In this document: positions 42,470 through 51,644 of the stretch, one piece after another
Layout of the letters: every line of letters starts with the position of its first letter
Numbering within the stretch: position 1 is the stretch's first letter
NCBI GenBank assembly: GCA_003284265.1
Contig: QBVV01000002.1
Span: 62,001 to 126,000 of the forward strand
Direction of reading: 5' to 3'
Length of the DNA stretch: 64,000 nucleotides
Origin: SAR116 cluster bacterium AG-313-A07
GTDB taxonomy: Bacteria; Pseudomonadota; Alphaproteobacteria; Thalassobaculales; Thalassobaculaceae
Translations under genes and position numbers: made by a program
Notes under the pieces: model-generated
The model's input: only the letters and a program-made list of their open reading frames with translations
Databases searched by the model: none
What the model was told of the DNA's origin: nothing

Positions 42470-43081
42470 ATGTTTGAGGCAATCCATTCTCGCCTCGAGA
42501 GAATCTCACAATACGCCGTTTGGGTGGGGGGAGCGGCGCTTCTCGCAGCAGCCGTTATGGTGACACTTGACGTCTTTGCCCGCAAATTTTTTTCCATAAC
42601 AATGAGTGGTTCTGACGAGTATTCAGGTTATGTTTTCTCGGCGACTACCACAATGGCCTACTCGTATTGTTTACTGCACCGTTCGAATGTTAGAATAGAT
42701 GCTCTTTATAATCTAATACCAAGAAAAATAACTGCGTTTCTAGATGTTATCGGTCTCTCTCTATTACTTTATTACATGTCCATAATGAGTTACTATGCTG
42801 TAATTTCGTTTGTTGATTCCTGGGTAAACAACTCGGTGTCAATAACAACACTAGGCACTCCACAATGGATACCTCAATTATTCTGGCTTTTCGGTCTTGC
42901 TTTGTTTTTTATAACTCTGATTTTTGTATTTATTTATTCCCTTACGGCACTGTTGCAAAGAAACTGGGATTTAGTGGCAAAAATTGCAGGAGTTCCCTCT
43001 ATATCAGAAGTCATGGAGGAGGAAACACATGGCATCGACGTTGCCATGGTTAGTGAAAAAAAATTAGGTACGGGAAACTAG
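42470..43081 (+). CDS. TRAP transporter small permease (DctQ family)
   Basis: Inner-membrane subunit of 203 residues with four hydrophobic segments (about 17-35, 48-68, 88-110 and 132-160), the standard DctQ topology. DctQ motifs DVFARKFFSITMSGSDEYSGY and LLHRSNVRIDALYN are visible. The family is usually 160-200 residues; the extra C-terminal tail is hydrophilic. GGGAG about 10 nt upstream supports the ATG. Four nt separate its stop from the dctM-type start, so the two membrane subunits are co-translated. Confidence 0.9.
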   Translation: MFEAIHSRLERISQYAVWVGGAALLAAAVMVTLDVFARKFFSITMSGSDEYSGYVFSATTTMAYSYCLLHRSNVRIDALYNLIPRKITAFLDVIGLSLLLYYMSIMSYYAVISFVDSWVNNSVSITTLGTPQWIPQLFWLFGLALFFITLIFVFIYSLTALLQRNWDLVAKIAGVPSISEVMEEETHGIDVAMVSEKKLGTGN

Positions 43082-43085
43082 GCGC

Positions 43086-44387
43086 ATGACACCGTTTTTA
43101 ATCGTTATTGGATTATTAATCCTTGTTTTATCGGCGGTACCTGTTGCGGCTGTTTTAGGTATTTTAAGTTTTGTTCTGGATAATTTGAATATGGGCGGGG
43201 TGTTAACCCCTGCGTTAGCGGAAATTTATTGGGATAAAAGTAAAGAATTTATTCTTGTTGCCGTTCCTATGTTTATTCTACTTGGCGAAATTATGCTGAG
43301 AGCTGGCATTGCCGGTCGTATGTACGCGGCGGTGATCCAGTGGTTGTCCTGGCTACCAGGTGGGCTAATGCATGCTAATATCGGCTCCTGTACCATTTTT
43401 GCAGCCAGTTCTGGCTCCAGCGTTGCTACTGCAGCCACGGTTGGAACCGTTGCGTATCCAGAAATTGAAGCACGGGGATACAACGAACGACTATTCCTAG
43501 GGTCATTAGCTGCGGGAGGGACATTAGGAATTTTAGTGCCCCCATCTATTAATCTCATAATATATGGTCTTTTGACTGACACTTCAGTTCCTGAACTTTA
43601 TCTGGCAGGGATAATACCAGGAATAATTTTATCTAGTCTTTTTATGTTAACCATAGTGGTTGCATGTATTTATCGCCCGTCGTGGGGTGGCGAAAAAGTC
43701 AAAACAACTTGGGGCGATCGAATACGATGCTTGCCTGACTTACTGCCCCCTATCGTGCTATTTACAGCAGTAGTTGGTTCGATTTATGGCGGAGTGGCAA
43801 CCCCGACCGAAGCAGCATCAATCGGCGTATGTATGGCGCTCATAATAGCTGCACTATTTAAGTCATTAAATATCAAGATGTTGAAAGAAGCATTCGAAGG
43901 CACAATGCGAACAACTGCTATGATCATGCTTATTGTTTTCGCTGCTATTTTCTTGAATTTTGTTTTGGGCATGATGGGCATAACCCAGGCCATGCTTAAC
44001 TTCATCCGCGATTTAGGTTTAACGCCTGTTCAAACCGTTTTACTCATCATAGTTTTCTACTTGTTTCTTGGTATGTTTATGGAAACTTTATCGATGATGC
44101 TAACAACTGTTCCAATTGTTTTCCCAATTGTTATGGCGCTGGGCGTCCCTGAGTTTTCCGATGTTTGGTTTGGTATTCTTATTACGCTGTTAATGGAAGC
44201 TGCACTCATTACGCCCCCTATTGGCGTGAACTTATACGTTGTTCACGGCATTCGAATGCGGGGGGGACATTTCAATGATGTTGCTATTGGAGCGATACCA
44301 TTTTTAATCGCAATGCTTGTAATGATATTGATGTTGGTCGCCTATCCAAATTTAGCAACCTGGCTACCGACCCTAGTTTATCATTGA
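43086..44387 (+). CDS. TRAP transporter large permease (DctM family)
   Basis: Inner-membrane channel subunit of 433 residues with about 12 hydrophobic segments. DctM/IT-superfamily motifs: MFILLGEIMLRAGIAGRMY, ASSGSSVATAATVG, GGTLGILVPPSINLIIYG and TPPIGVNLYVVHG. Together with the DctP and DctQ proteins it forms a complete Na+-driven importer for a carboxylate-type solute. The neighbouring amidase and D-glutamate-cyclase-like genes are on the opposite strand, so they do not fix the ligand. A strong terminator lies just after the stop. Confidence 0.94.
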   Translation: MTPFLIVIGLLILVLSAVPVAAVLGILSFVLDNLNMGGVLTPALAEIYWDKSKEFILVAVPMFILLGEIMLRAGIAGRMYAAVIQWLSWLPGGLMHANIGSCTIFAASSGSSVATAATVGTVAYPEIEARGYNERLFLGSLAAGGTLGILVPPSINLIIYGLLTDTSVPELYLAGIIPGIILSSLFMLTIVVACIYRPSWGGEKVKTTWGDRIRCLPDLLPPIVLFTAVVGSIYGGVATPTEAASIGVCMALIIAALFKSLNIKMLKEAFEGTMRTTAMIMLIVFAAIFLNFVLGMMGITQAMLNFIRDLGLTPVQTVLLIIVFYLFLGMFMETLSMMLTTVPIVFPIVMALGVPEFSDVWFGILITLLMEAALITPPIGVNLYVVHGIRMRGGHFNDVAIGAIPFLIAMLVMILMLVAYPNLATWLPTLVYH

Positions 44388-44408
44388 TAAATCATTAAAG
44401 ACTCAAAC

Positions 44409-44442
44409 AAAAACCGACAGAAAGTTCTTCTGTCGGTTTTTT
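44409..44442. terminator. Rho-independent terminator, convergent
   Basis: Stem ACCGACAGAA (44413-44422) and TTCTGTCGGT (44428-44437) with loop AGTTC is flanked by A's on the left and six T's on the right, so it can terminate the TRAP operon on the plus strand and, read the other way, the minus-strand gene ending at 44458. It is the clearest terminator in the window. Confidence 0.88.
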
Positions 44443-44457
44443 CGTTGAGGGTTAACA

Positions 44458-45282
44458 TTAATTTTCGGAACTTCGACAATCCGTTATAAGCATAGAACCT
44501 GGGGTATGGGTTACAACCAACGGTATCCCGGCTTCCTGAATAGCGTTCTGAGGCGTTACGCCGCACGCCCAAAATACGGGCACTTCATTATTCTTAAACT
44601 CTGTAGGGTCGCCCCAATCCGGTTTTTCGATGTTTTTTATTCCTATTTCCTGCGGGGAGCCAATGTGAACAGGCATTCCATGGGTGTGAGGGAAGCGCGC
44701 TGTTATGGCAGACGCACGAATTGAATCGGCAGCAGACATAGGACGCATCGAGACAACCATAGTTCCGCCAAAGGGCCCTGACCTTATGTTTTCTATATTA
44801 GTCCTATACATGGGACAAGTTCGGCCAAGCTCCTGATGTCTCAAGGGCACCCCAGCTTGAGTTAATGCCTCCTCAAATGAAAAAGAACACCCAATTACAA
44901 AAGCGACCGAGTCATCACCCCACAAATGCTCGACACTTGGCTGCATAGTTTCTAGCTGCCCTTCACGGTAAACATTATAGCTTGGAATATCGGTGCGAAT
45001 ATCAATATCCTCTCCAAGCGTAAACATCGATGGGTTACCCGTATCGGAAACCCCAACTATTGGGCACGATTTTGGATTTCGTTGGCAAAATCTCGAAAAA
45101 TCCAGGGCAAATCGTTCAGGTATTATTGCAAGATTTCCTTGTGTGTAGCCATCCGACATCCCAGCTGTGGTCCCTTGATAGGAGCCCGTCCTAAATATAC
45201 CTCTCAACTTTTTTGGTGATGCCTTTCCTATGTCAAAAGGGAAAGGGGTGCTTTCTATCACTTCTGAATGCATTAGTGCCAC
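44458..45282 (-). CDS. D-glutamate cyclase-like / DUF1445 putative hydro-lyase
   Basis: About 274 residues of the DUF1445/D-glutamate-cyclase-like family. Family landmarks: GMSDGYTQGNLAIIP near residue 40, PIVGVSDTGNP, FVIGCSFSFEEAL, YRTNI, GGTMVVSMRPM and the terminal FWACGVTPQNA with a cysteine-proline-type active-site neighbourhood. Members include mitochondrial D-glutamate cyclase, which makes 5-oxo-D-proline; most bacterial members are labelled putative hydro-lyases. The GTG at 45282 is preferred because AGGAGG lies 5 nt before it; an ATG at 45273 is next in frame, and the ATG at 45369 would add an atypical tail. The pxpA and hyuAB genes elsewhere in the window share the 5-oxoproline theme. 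Confidence 0.82.
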   Translation of the reverse strand: MALMHSEVIESTPFPFDIGKASPKKLRGIFRTGSYQGTTAGMSDGYTQGNLAIIPERFALDFSRFCQRNPKSCPIVGVSDTGNPSMFTLGEDIDIRTDIPSYNVYREGQLETMQPSVEHLWGDDSVAFVIGCSFSFEEALTQAGVPLRHQELGRTCPMYRTNIENIRSGPFGGTMVVSMRPMSAADSIRASAITARFPHTHGMPVHIGSPQEIGIKNIEKPDWGDPTEFKNNEVPVFWACGVTPQNAIQEAGIPLVVTHTPGSMLITDCRSSEN

Positions 45283-45393
45283 TGCCACCTCCTCAAAACT
45301 ACTTAATGAAAAACCTATAAGTAAAGATAATTTGAAATGCTGGAATACTAAAGAATAATTTTTTATCAAAACAAGCTGTGAAAAGTAAGCTCT

Positions 45394-46704
45394 TTAATTA
45401 TTTGCAATTAATTTTTCTATGCCTAAGGCAAGTGAGAGAAGGTCAATATCAAAACCTGGCGCTGTCATTATCTGCAGACCTACCGGTTTCTCTTCTTCAC
45501 TACGCTTTAACGGTAAAGAAATCGCAGGGCAACCGCAGAAATTAGCTAGAGCCGTGAAATCAGCCTGATTAATTGGGGTTTCTTGAGAAAAATGGAAAGG
45601 TGTCTGAGGTGTTGTAGGGGTAATTAGGAATTTCTGTTTTTGAAAAATATTACATAATTCTCTTTTTAGGGCCTGTACCTTCTGAATCGCATTGAAATAA
45701 CGAGAGGCTGGAGCTCGTCTTCCAAAATCCAACATTGCTTGTAATTCAGGCGAAAATGCTTCCTCTGACGTTAAACGAAAATCCTCCAATAAAACACCTG
45801 CCTCTACCTCGGAAACAAGTAACCCTGCTCGTCTCGCGCTCGATGGGTCATAATCTGAGAGCCTTACCTGTCCAATACTTACACCTGCATCCAGCAGCAG
45901 TCTTTTCGTTCCTTCATAACCCGATTTTATTTCGTCTTCCATGTCGGCATAATCAAAATTTTCTAGGCTCGCCACATTACAGTTCTTTACGTCTACATTT
46001 TTTAAAGCTAGACCGGACAATAAAGCGATATCAGACACAGACCGCGCCAATGGCCCGATTGTATCAAGGGTCACAGAAAGTGGCGTTACACCTTCAGTAC
46101 TCCAGAAATTTTTTGTTGGCTTAAAACCAACAATACCACAATAAGCTGCAGGCACTCTCACCGATCCCATCGTATCTGTACCTAAAGCAGCGGGACATAA
46201 ATAACCCGACACTACAGCGCCGGATCCACCACTACTCCCCCCAGGGGTATGCCCTTCCAGCAAGGGATTAAAACATTTTCCATGGTGAGGATTATCCGTC
46301 GTAGCACCAAGTGCAGCTTCATGCATATTGGTTTTACCTAGAAAAATCATTCCTTTATTCCGAAGTAATTTGACGACGGCGGCATCCTCAGACGGAATCC
46401 AATGCATACCCAAGCCGTTAGTCGTCGGTTGCCCCAAAATGTCAATATTATCTTTGACCGCTAATGGCACCCCATCCAGAGGTGATAATAGAGTTCCATT
46501 TTTTCGCCGATTATCACTCTGTAATGCGTCACGTGCAGCTTGTTCAGCCTCAACGTGGATGAAACCATTTAACTTACCATCGTTACTATTTATTTTAGCG
46601 AGGCAGGATTCAATAAATGTTTCTGACGAACAAACTCCTTTTTCAAGAGCGGCTATCGCGTCTTTAACGCCAAGCAGCGTCAGGTCTTCTTTTTTAGACT
46701 CCAT
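45394..46704 (-). CDS. Amidase-signature family amidase
   Basis: Amide hydrolase of 436 residues with the complete Ser-cisSer-Lys triad: Lys84 (LAVKDN), Ser157 (GGSSGG) and nucleophile Ser181 (TDTMGSVRVP), with the family spacing of 24 between the serines. It is shorter than GatA (491) and lacks GatB/GatC partners, so it is a catabolic amidase, e.g. for aryl-, alkyl- or ureido-amides, not a tRNA enzyme. It is 111 nt upstream of the D-glutamate-cyclase-like gene on the same strand and may be co-transcribed. Divergent from the large alpha/beta hydrolase gene. Confidence 0.9.
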   Translation of the reverse strand: MESKKEDLTLLGVKDAIAALEKGVCSSETFIESCLAKINSNDGKLNGFIHVEAEQAARDALQSDNRRKNGTLLSPLDGVPLAVKDNIDILGQPTTNGLGMHWIPSEDAAVVKLLRNKGMIFLGKTNMHEAALGATTDNPHHGKCFNPLLEGHTPGGSSGGSGAVVSGYLCPAALGTDTMGSVRVPAAYCGIVGFKPTKNFWSTEGVTPLSVTLDTIGPLARSVSDIALLSGLALKNVDVKNCNVASLENFDYADMEDEIKSGYEGTKRLLLDAGVSIGQVRLSDYDPSSARRAGLLVSEVEAGVLLEDFRLTSEEAFSPELQAMLDFGRRAPASRYFNAIQKVQALKRELCNIFQKQKFLITPTTPQTPFHFSQETPINQADFTALANFCGCPAISLPLKRSEEEKPVGLQIMTAPGFDIDLLSLALGIEKLIANN

Positions 46705-46861
46705 AGCGATGCCAATGGCTATATTTTTCCGTCATATCATTATTTTCCTAACACAAATTTGAAATAAACGTCATCAGCATGCTTAAATTAAAGAATCTGT
46801 CGCGCAATAAATTCGATTATCGTTATCATAAGCAGATGCAACTTAGCTCATAGGTACAATT

Positions 46862-48871
46862 ATGACCCAAAATATCTCTTTAGACCTCAAGAACCATGGA
46901 TTGCTGGCGAACGGTTACAAATTTGGTGAAGTTGGCTCATACGAAATCCTAAAAGGTTGGGCACATATTAAAGTCGATCCCAAATTAGCACACAATTCAA
47001 AAGTCGTGGATATAGAATATGCCCCAATTAATGAAGAAGGGAAAATTAGCTTTACAACCGAAATTTTTATTTTGAGCCCGACTGATAAAAATCGTGGCAG
47101 TGGAAAACTCTTTTTTGATTATGGGAACCGCGGCAATAAAAGAGCTTTACAGTATTTCAACGACGCTGTTGCATCCAACGATCCTAAAACATTGGATCAC
47201 TGCGGCAATGGTTTCCTTTTTCGTAAAGGCTACACCATTGTGTGGGCCGCGTGGCAAGGTGACTTATTACCTGGAAATAATCGATTGATTATGGATCTAC
47301 CCGTTGCCCGAGATGGTGAAGAAAAAATAAAGGGAACCATTCTTGCAGAATTCATCGCATCGGCTCCTGGAAAGAAAACATTTCCGCTAAGCGGACAAGT
47401 ATCGACAAGAAGCCATCCAACTATTTCTCTAAAAACTAACGATGCTACCTTTACTCGGCGAAGATACCCGCATGATCAACGGCAGTTAATCCCAAATGAC
47501 AAATGGCTTTTTGCTCGTGAGGAGGGAGGGATAGGAAAAGACTTTCAAGGCCTAGAAACAGCCTTAGTTCCATCTCATCGCCATATACATTTACCAGATA
47601 CTTTTGAGACAGGCTGGATATATGAATTAATTTATACTGCAAGTGACCCGCTTATAATGGGATTAGGGCATGTAGCAGTTAGAGATGTCATCAGTTTTTT
47701 GAGATACGAAAAAGATGATAAAAACCCGCTAGCCAAAATAAAGATAACCTCAGCATATTGTTTTGGGAGATCTCAGACTGGACGGTGCATTAGAGACGCC
47801 ATATACCTTGGTTTCAATGAAGACCTCGAAGGCCGAAAGGTTTTTGACGGTGTCTTAAGCCATGTGGCGGGCGCAGGTAAAATGTGGTTAAATCACCGGT
47901 TCTGTAACGCTGTTGTGCCAGCAGGACAGCAATACGAGGATCATAGTAATATTGCCGACCAATTTCCCTTTTCGTACGCTATGTCGCAGGATCATCTGAC
48001 AGGACAATCCGACGCAATATGCAAGCGACCCGAAACCGACCCGCTAATCTTTCACAGTCAAACAAGCACAGAGTATTGGCAACGCCGCGGTTCTTTGGTT
48101 CATACTGACACACAAGGAAACGACTTAGCCATGCCAGAAAATGTTCGGCTATATTTTTGGGCAAGCGCACAACATGTTGGAGATCCACTTCAAGGACGCA
48201 GCACTCGGGGAATTTGTCAAAACCCAAGTAACGTTGTTCAAACATCTATGTTTTTCAGGAGAATGCTGGACGCCTTGGACAACTGGGCGACAAAGGGCAC
48301 AGCACCGCCAGAAAATAAAGTACCTCGAAGGACAGACGGCACATTAATTACTATCAATAAATGGCGGGAGCAATTCCCCAATATTCCGGGTATTAATACT
48401 CCAAAAAATCCGAATCTTTTGCCTTTATATGATTATGGACCAATGGCTTCTCAAGGTATTATCAGCCAACTACCTCCAATTATTCACAATGAAAAAGGCT
48501 ACACAGTTTTGGTGCCAGCGGTTGATATAGACGGGAATGACATTGCAGGCATCAGAGCGCCAATGGTATCTGCTCCTCTCGCAACATATACGGGTTGGAA
48601 TTTACGCGCTCGTTTTTTTGGAGAAGGCGCCATGCATGAATTTTCTGGCAGTACTATCGAGTTCCCAGAAACTAAAGAAATTGCAGAATCAACCGGGGAT
48701 CCAAGAAAATCCGTTTTAGATCGCTATGGTGACGAGTTTGGCTATTTAAAAGCTATCGAGAGCGCTGCAAAACAGCTAGTCAGAGAACAATGGATACTTG
48801 AGGAAGATTTACCGCGGATTCTGCAACTGGCAGATCGATGGTGCTTTGAAAGACATGACATAAGGCTTTGA
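46862..48871 (+). CDS. Large alpha/beta-hydrolase domain protein (PF20091-like)
   Basis: A 669-residue protein of the long alpha/beta-hydrolase group often annotated only as 'alpha/beta hydrolase domain-containing'. The nucleophile elbow is GRSQTGR (302-308) with Ser304; histidines such as YWASAQHVGDPL near 434 lie in the right region for the charge relay. The first 250 residues form a family-typical beta-rich region (FFDYGNRGNK at 84-93). No signal peptide is evident although some family members are secreted. Divergent from the amidase gene with a 157-nt shared promoter region; convergent with the HlyD gene (17-nt gap). Ester or lactone substrate unknown. Confidence 0.82.
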   Translation: MTQNISLDLKNHGLLANGYKFGEVGSYEILKGWAHIKVDPKLAHNSKVVDIEYAPINEEGKISFTTEIFILSPTDKNRGSGKLFFDYGNRGNKRALQYFNDAVASNDPKTLDHCGNGFLFRKGYTIVWAAWQGDLLPGNNRLIMDLPVARDGEEKIKGTILAEFIASAPGKKTFPLSGQVSTRSHPTISLKTNDATFTRRRYPHDQRQLIPNDKWLFAREEGGIGKDFQGLETALVPSHRHIHLPDTFETGWIYELIYTASDPLIMGLGHVAVRDVISFLRYEKDDKNPLAKIKITSAYCFGRSQTGRCIRDAIYLGFNEDLEGRKVFDGVLSHVAGAGKMWLNHRFCNAVVPAGQQYEDHSNIADQFPFSYAMSQDHLTGQSDAICKRPETDPLIFHSQTSTEYWQRRGSLVHTDTQGNDLAMPENVRLYFWASAQHVGDPLQGRSTRGICQNPSNVVQTSMFFRRMLDALDNWATKGTAPPENKVPRRTDGTLITINKWREQFPNIPGINTPKNPNLLPLYDYGPMASQGIISQLPPIIHNEKGYTVLVPAVDIDGNDIAGIRAPMVSAPLATYTGWNLRARFFGEGAMHEFSGSTIEFPETKEIAESTGDPRKSVLDRYGDEFGYLKAIESAAKQLVREQWILEEDLPRILQLADRWCFERHDIRL

Positions 48872-48888
48872 GTGTTCTCCAGTCATTA

Positions 48889-49980
48889 TTACCAGAGCTT
48901 GATATTCTCATAAATACGAATGTTGACACTCGCTCGCATTCCAGGAGTGAGGTTTGGGGGCGAGTTTGATATAGATATCTTAACTGGAACGCGCTCAACC
49001 CCACTGCTAAAACTGCTTTTTGAACTGCTTGTTTTCACGCCTGTTTGGGCTGTGGTTAAATTACCAACATGCTCCACCCTGCCATAAAAGTCTTCAAACG
49101 GATACGATTCAAAGTCGATTAATACACTTTTGCCGCGCGCAACATGTCGAATTTGACTTTCGTCAACATAGGCTTCAATCCAAAATACTTTTGGATTATG
49201 TAAGGAGAGTATTGTATTACCGTCTTCAACATATTCACCTTTAAAGCGATGGATTCTTCCAATCATCCCATTTATTGGCGACAGAATATGGCGGTACGTT
49301 AATTCAACTTCTTCCAACCGTATGTTATCTTCTATACGACCCTGCTCCAGTTCAATTATTTTTATTCTTTCTAAAATTACTTCCACTTTTTTATTAGTGG
49401 TTTTTAATTGTTGATACTCTTGTCTAGCTACATCAATTCTTGCTTGTTTTAGCTCTTTTTCCCCCCGTAAAATGAGGACTTTATCTTTTTCGGACATGAA
49501 TTTGTCTTCTGATATTAACTCTTTTTGGTAAAGGAAGTTTACTCGACCCAGGTTTTTTTCGGCCAAAGCCAATCTGTCTTTAACCGAGGAATACTCAAGG
49601 TTCCTAAGTTTTATAACCTCTTTCTGTGTCTTAAGCTGGGACTGAAGTTCTGCTTCGAAAACATATTTCTCTGCTAATAATTTCTTTTTTTCAGCCTTTT
49701 TTAATCCTAAATCGGATTGTAAAGCCTTCACCCGAATTCGAATATCATCATCGGCTAGTTTTACAAGGGCTTGACCTTCTCGAACTGAGTTGCCCTCTTG
49801 CACCAAAACACGTTCTATTTTGCCATTCACTTGAGCCGATATTTTTGTCAGGTCCGTTTGAACGCGGGCATCATTCTCATAGACGTGCGTAAACCAGAAA
49901 AATATCTCATACGCCGCTAATAAGACCGAACCAAGCAAGCCAATACAAATCAAAAACTTCAACGTTTGCTTTAGTTTCAA
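48889..49980 (-). CDS. HlyD/EmrA-family membrane-fusion (periplasmic adaptor) protein
   Basis: Inner-membrane-anchored adaptor of 363 residues. One N-terminal transmembrane helix (about 9-30), a biotinyl-lipoyl-like half-domain around ISAQVNGKIERVLVQEGNSVREG (48-70), a long coiled-coil hairpin of charged residues (about 85-225), the second half-motif LTYRHILSPINGMIG, and a beta-barrel with a Ser-rich insertion (SSSKSSFSSGVE). This is the layout for MFS- or ABC-linked efflux across two membranes. No transporter is encoded in the same direction; the divergent MFS gene at 50158 is a candidate partner. No outer-membrane TolC is seen. Confidence 0.88.
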   Translation of the reverse strand: MKLKQTLKFLICIGLLGSVLLAAYEIFFWFTHVYENDARVQTDLTKISAQVNGKIERVLVQEGNSVREGQALVKLADDDIRIRVKALQSDLGLKKAEKKKLLAEKYVFEAELQSQLKTQKEVIKLRNLEYSSVKDRLALAEKNLGRVNFLYQKELISEDKFMSEKDKVLILRGEKELKQARIDVARQEYQQLKTTNKKVEVILERIKIIELEQGRIEDNIRLEEVELTYRHILSPINGMIGRIHRFKGEYVEDGNTILSLHNPKVFWIEAYVDESQIRHVARGKSVLIDFESYPFEDFYGRVEHVGNLTTAQTGVKTSSSKSSFSSGVERVPVKISISNSPPNLTPGMRASVNIRIYENIKLW

Positions 49981-50157
49981 AACGTAAACTCGTCTCTAGG
50001 TTAATAAAACTTTTGTGAATAATTTTCCAGATCAACAACTTAAGACAAAAAGGTGTTATCTTGCAGCATATTAAATGTGTACAAATCAATAACAATGAAG
50101 CTAACAGTTATATATTAAACTATCAATAACCCAACTTTAACATCCTTTAAGTTATTC

Positions 50158-51450
50158 ATGGGAGCAATAGTGGCCGTCAATCCAACACGGGTAGATGAGA
50201 ACAGACCTATTAGGGCCTTACTGAGTGACCAGAACTTTCTTTGTATATGGTTAGTCGGTGGTGTCACAGGCGTCATTCGTTGGTTTCAACTCCTCGCCTT
50301 TGGTGTCTATTCTTTTGAAATAACTGGCTCCCCTCTTATGGTTTCCGCTATTCCGATCCTTTGGATGCTCCCATTAATTTTATTTGGTCCTTTTATAGGA
50401 GTTTTCGCTGACCAGATTAGTCGGAAGCTATTGTTAAGCGGTTCAATTTTTTTAATTACAGCTCTTCAAATTATAATGAGTCTAGCTGCGTTTTCCGGTG
50501 ATTTATCCTATTTTTTATTAGCGCTTGCTTCTTTTGTGAGCGGAATTTTTTGGGCAACTGATATGCCAATCAGGCGTCGTCTTCTTGGAGATCTGGCAGG
50601 TCAAAATGTCTCAAAGGCAATGGGACTGGACTCGGCTACTGGAAATGCGACACGCATGCTTGGCCCGCTCTTAGGCGGAGGTATGCTACAGATTGTAGGA
50701 ATGTTTGGAATTTTTTGGCTTAGTGGAGTCCTGTATGCCGTCTGCTTAATCTTAGTATTATTAGCCACGTTGCCCGGCAGAGCTATTGAACCAGCAGCCC
50801 CTTCATTTTTTCGTGATTTTTCAAGTGGCATACAGTTTGTAATGAGAGATAAGGTTCTCAAGAGAATATTAATTATCACTGTTATTTTTAATATTTGGGG
50901 TTTTCCATTTACGTCTATGATCCCAATAATCGGTCGCGAAGAGTTAGGGTTATCACCATTCTTTGTAGGCATTCTCTCTAGTATGGAAGGCTTTGGCGCA
51001 CTCATTGGAGCTCTTCTCATAACGCGTTTTGCCGATAAAGAAAATTTTTTCCAAATTTATCTTGGAGGAACTATCGTCTACCTCTCGGGAGTGGGATATT
51101 TATCAATTTTAACCTTTGTTGCCGGCGGGCCAATCCATTCTTTTTATGCAAGCACAGTAGCACTGACCATAATCGGGATTGCGGGTGCTTGCTTTGCTGC
51201 GATGCAAGGCACATTAACGTATCTTGCAGCTCCACCTCAATACAGAAGTCGTGTTTTGGGTGTATTAACACTGTGTATTGGAACCGGACCTATCGGTTTC
51301 TTTAATGTTGGATGGATGGCCGAGAGCTTTGGCGTCGCAAATGCGCTTATTATAATTTGCTTTGAGGGTCTGCTGGCGCTGCTTTTACTTTGGGTTTGGG
51401 GGAATACTATAAATATGAGAGAAGAACTAGAAGACAGGATTTCAGGTTGA
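50158..51450 (+). CDS. MFS transporter, EntS/MFS_3-like exporter
   Basis: Inner-membrane MFS protein of 430 residues with about 12 hydrophobic segments. It resembles the enterobactin-exporter-like group: SDQNFLCIWLVGGVTG near the N-terminus, the loop GVFADQISRKLLL and the helix-4 region DMPIRRRLLGDLA. The group exports siderophores or drugs; no biosynthesis genes lie here. It is divergent from the HlyD gene (177-nt gap), so the two may be coregulated as an exporter plus adaptor, though MFS_3 proteins usually work without one. The start ATG has no strong ribosome site. Confidence 0.84.
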   Translation: MGAIVAVNPTRVDENRPIRALLSDQNFLCIWLVGGVTGVIRWFQLLAFGVYSFEITGSPLMVSAIPILWMLPLILFGPFIGVFADQISRKLLLSGSIFLITALQIIMSLAAFSGDLSYFLLALASFVSGIFWATDMPIRRRLLGDLAGQNVSKAMGLDSATGNATRMLGPLLGGGMLQIVGMFGIFWLSGVLYAVCLILVLLATLPGRAIEPAAPSFFRDFSSGIQFVMRDKVLKRILIITVIFNIWGFPFTSMIPIIGREELGLSPFFVGILSSMEGFGALIGALLITRFADKENFFQIYLGGTIVYLSGVGYLSILTFVAGGPIHSFYASTVALTIIGIAGACFAAMQGTLTYLAAPPQYRSRVLGVLTLCIGTGPIGFFNVGWMAESFGVANALIIICFEGLLALLLLWVWGNTINMREELEDRISG

Positions 51451-51452
51451 CT

Positions 51453-51500
51453 TTGAGATAGCTGCCGGCAGAGAATTTTTAATGTATAAAACTATCTCAA
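51453..51500. repeat. Nested inverted repeat after the MFS gene
   Basis: Perfect 9-bp outer arms TTGAGATAG (51453-51461) and CTATCTCAA (51492-51500) enclose the perfect 10-bp palindrome CTGCCGGCAG (51462-51471) directly beside the left arm. It starts 3 nt after the MFS stop. It might be a terminator without T-tract, or an operator for the promoter that follows at 51511. Confidence 0.4.
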
Positions 51501-51509
51501 TGAAATACT

Positions 51510-51518
51510 TGGTATAAT
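51510..51518 (+). promoter_or_regulatory. Extended -10 promoter candidate
   Basis: TTGG followed by TATAAT (51513-51518) matches an extended -10 element (TGn plus consensus hexamer). No good -35 lies 17 nt upstream, which extended -10 promoters tolerate. It would drive the four-gene operon starting at 51645 with a leader of roughly 120 nt. Confidence 0.45.
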
Positions 51519-51644
51519 CGCGCATTAAGCTTGCATACGATAATTTGCGATCAAAACAGAAAATTCAACCTTTTTTATCCTAAACGACCGCCGATTTGTT
51601 TATGATACCATAAATACTATTTCAAAAAAATAGCGGGGGTCAGT

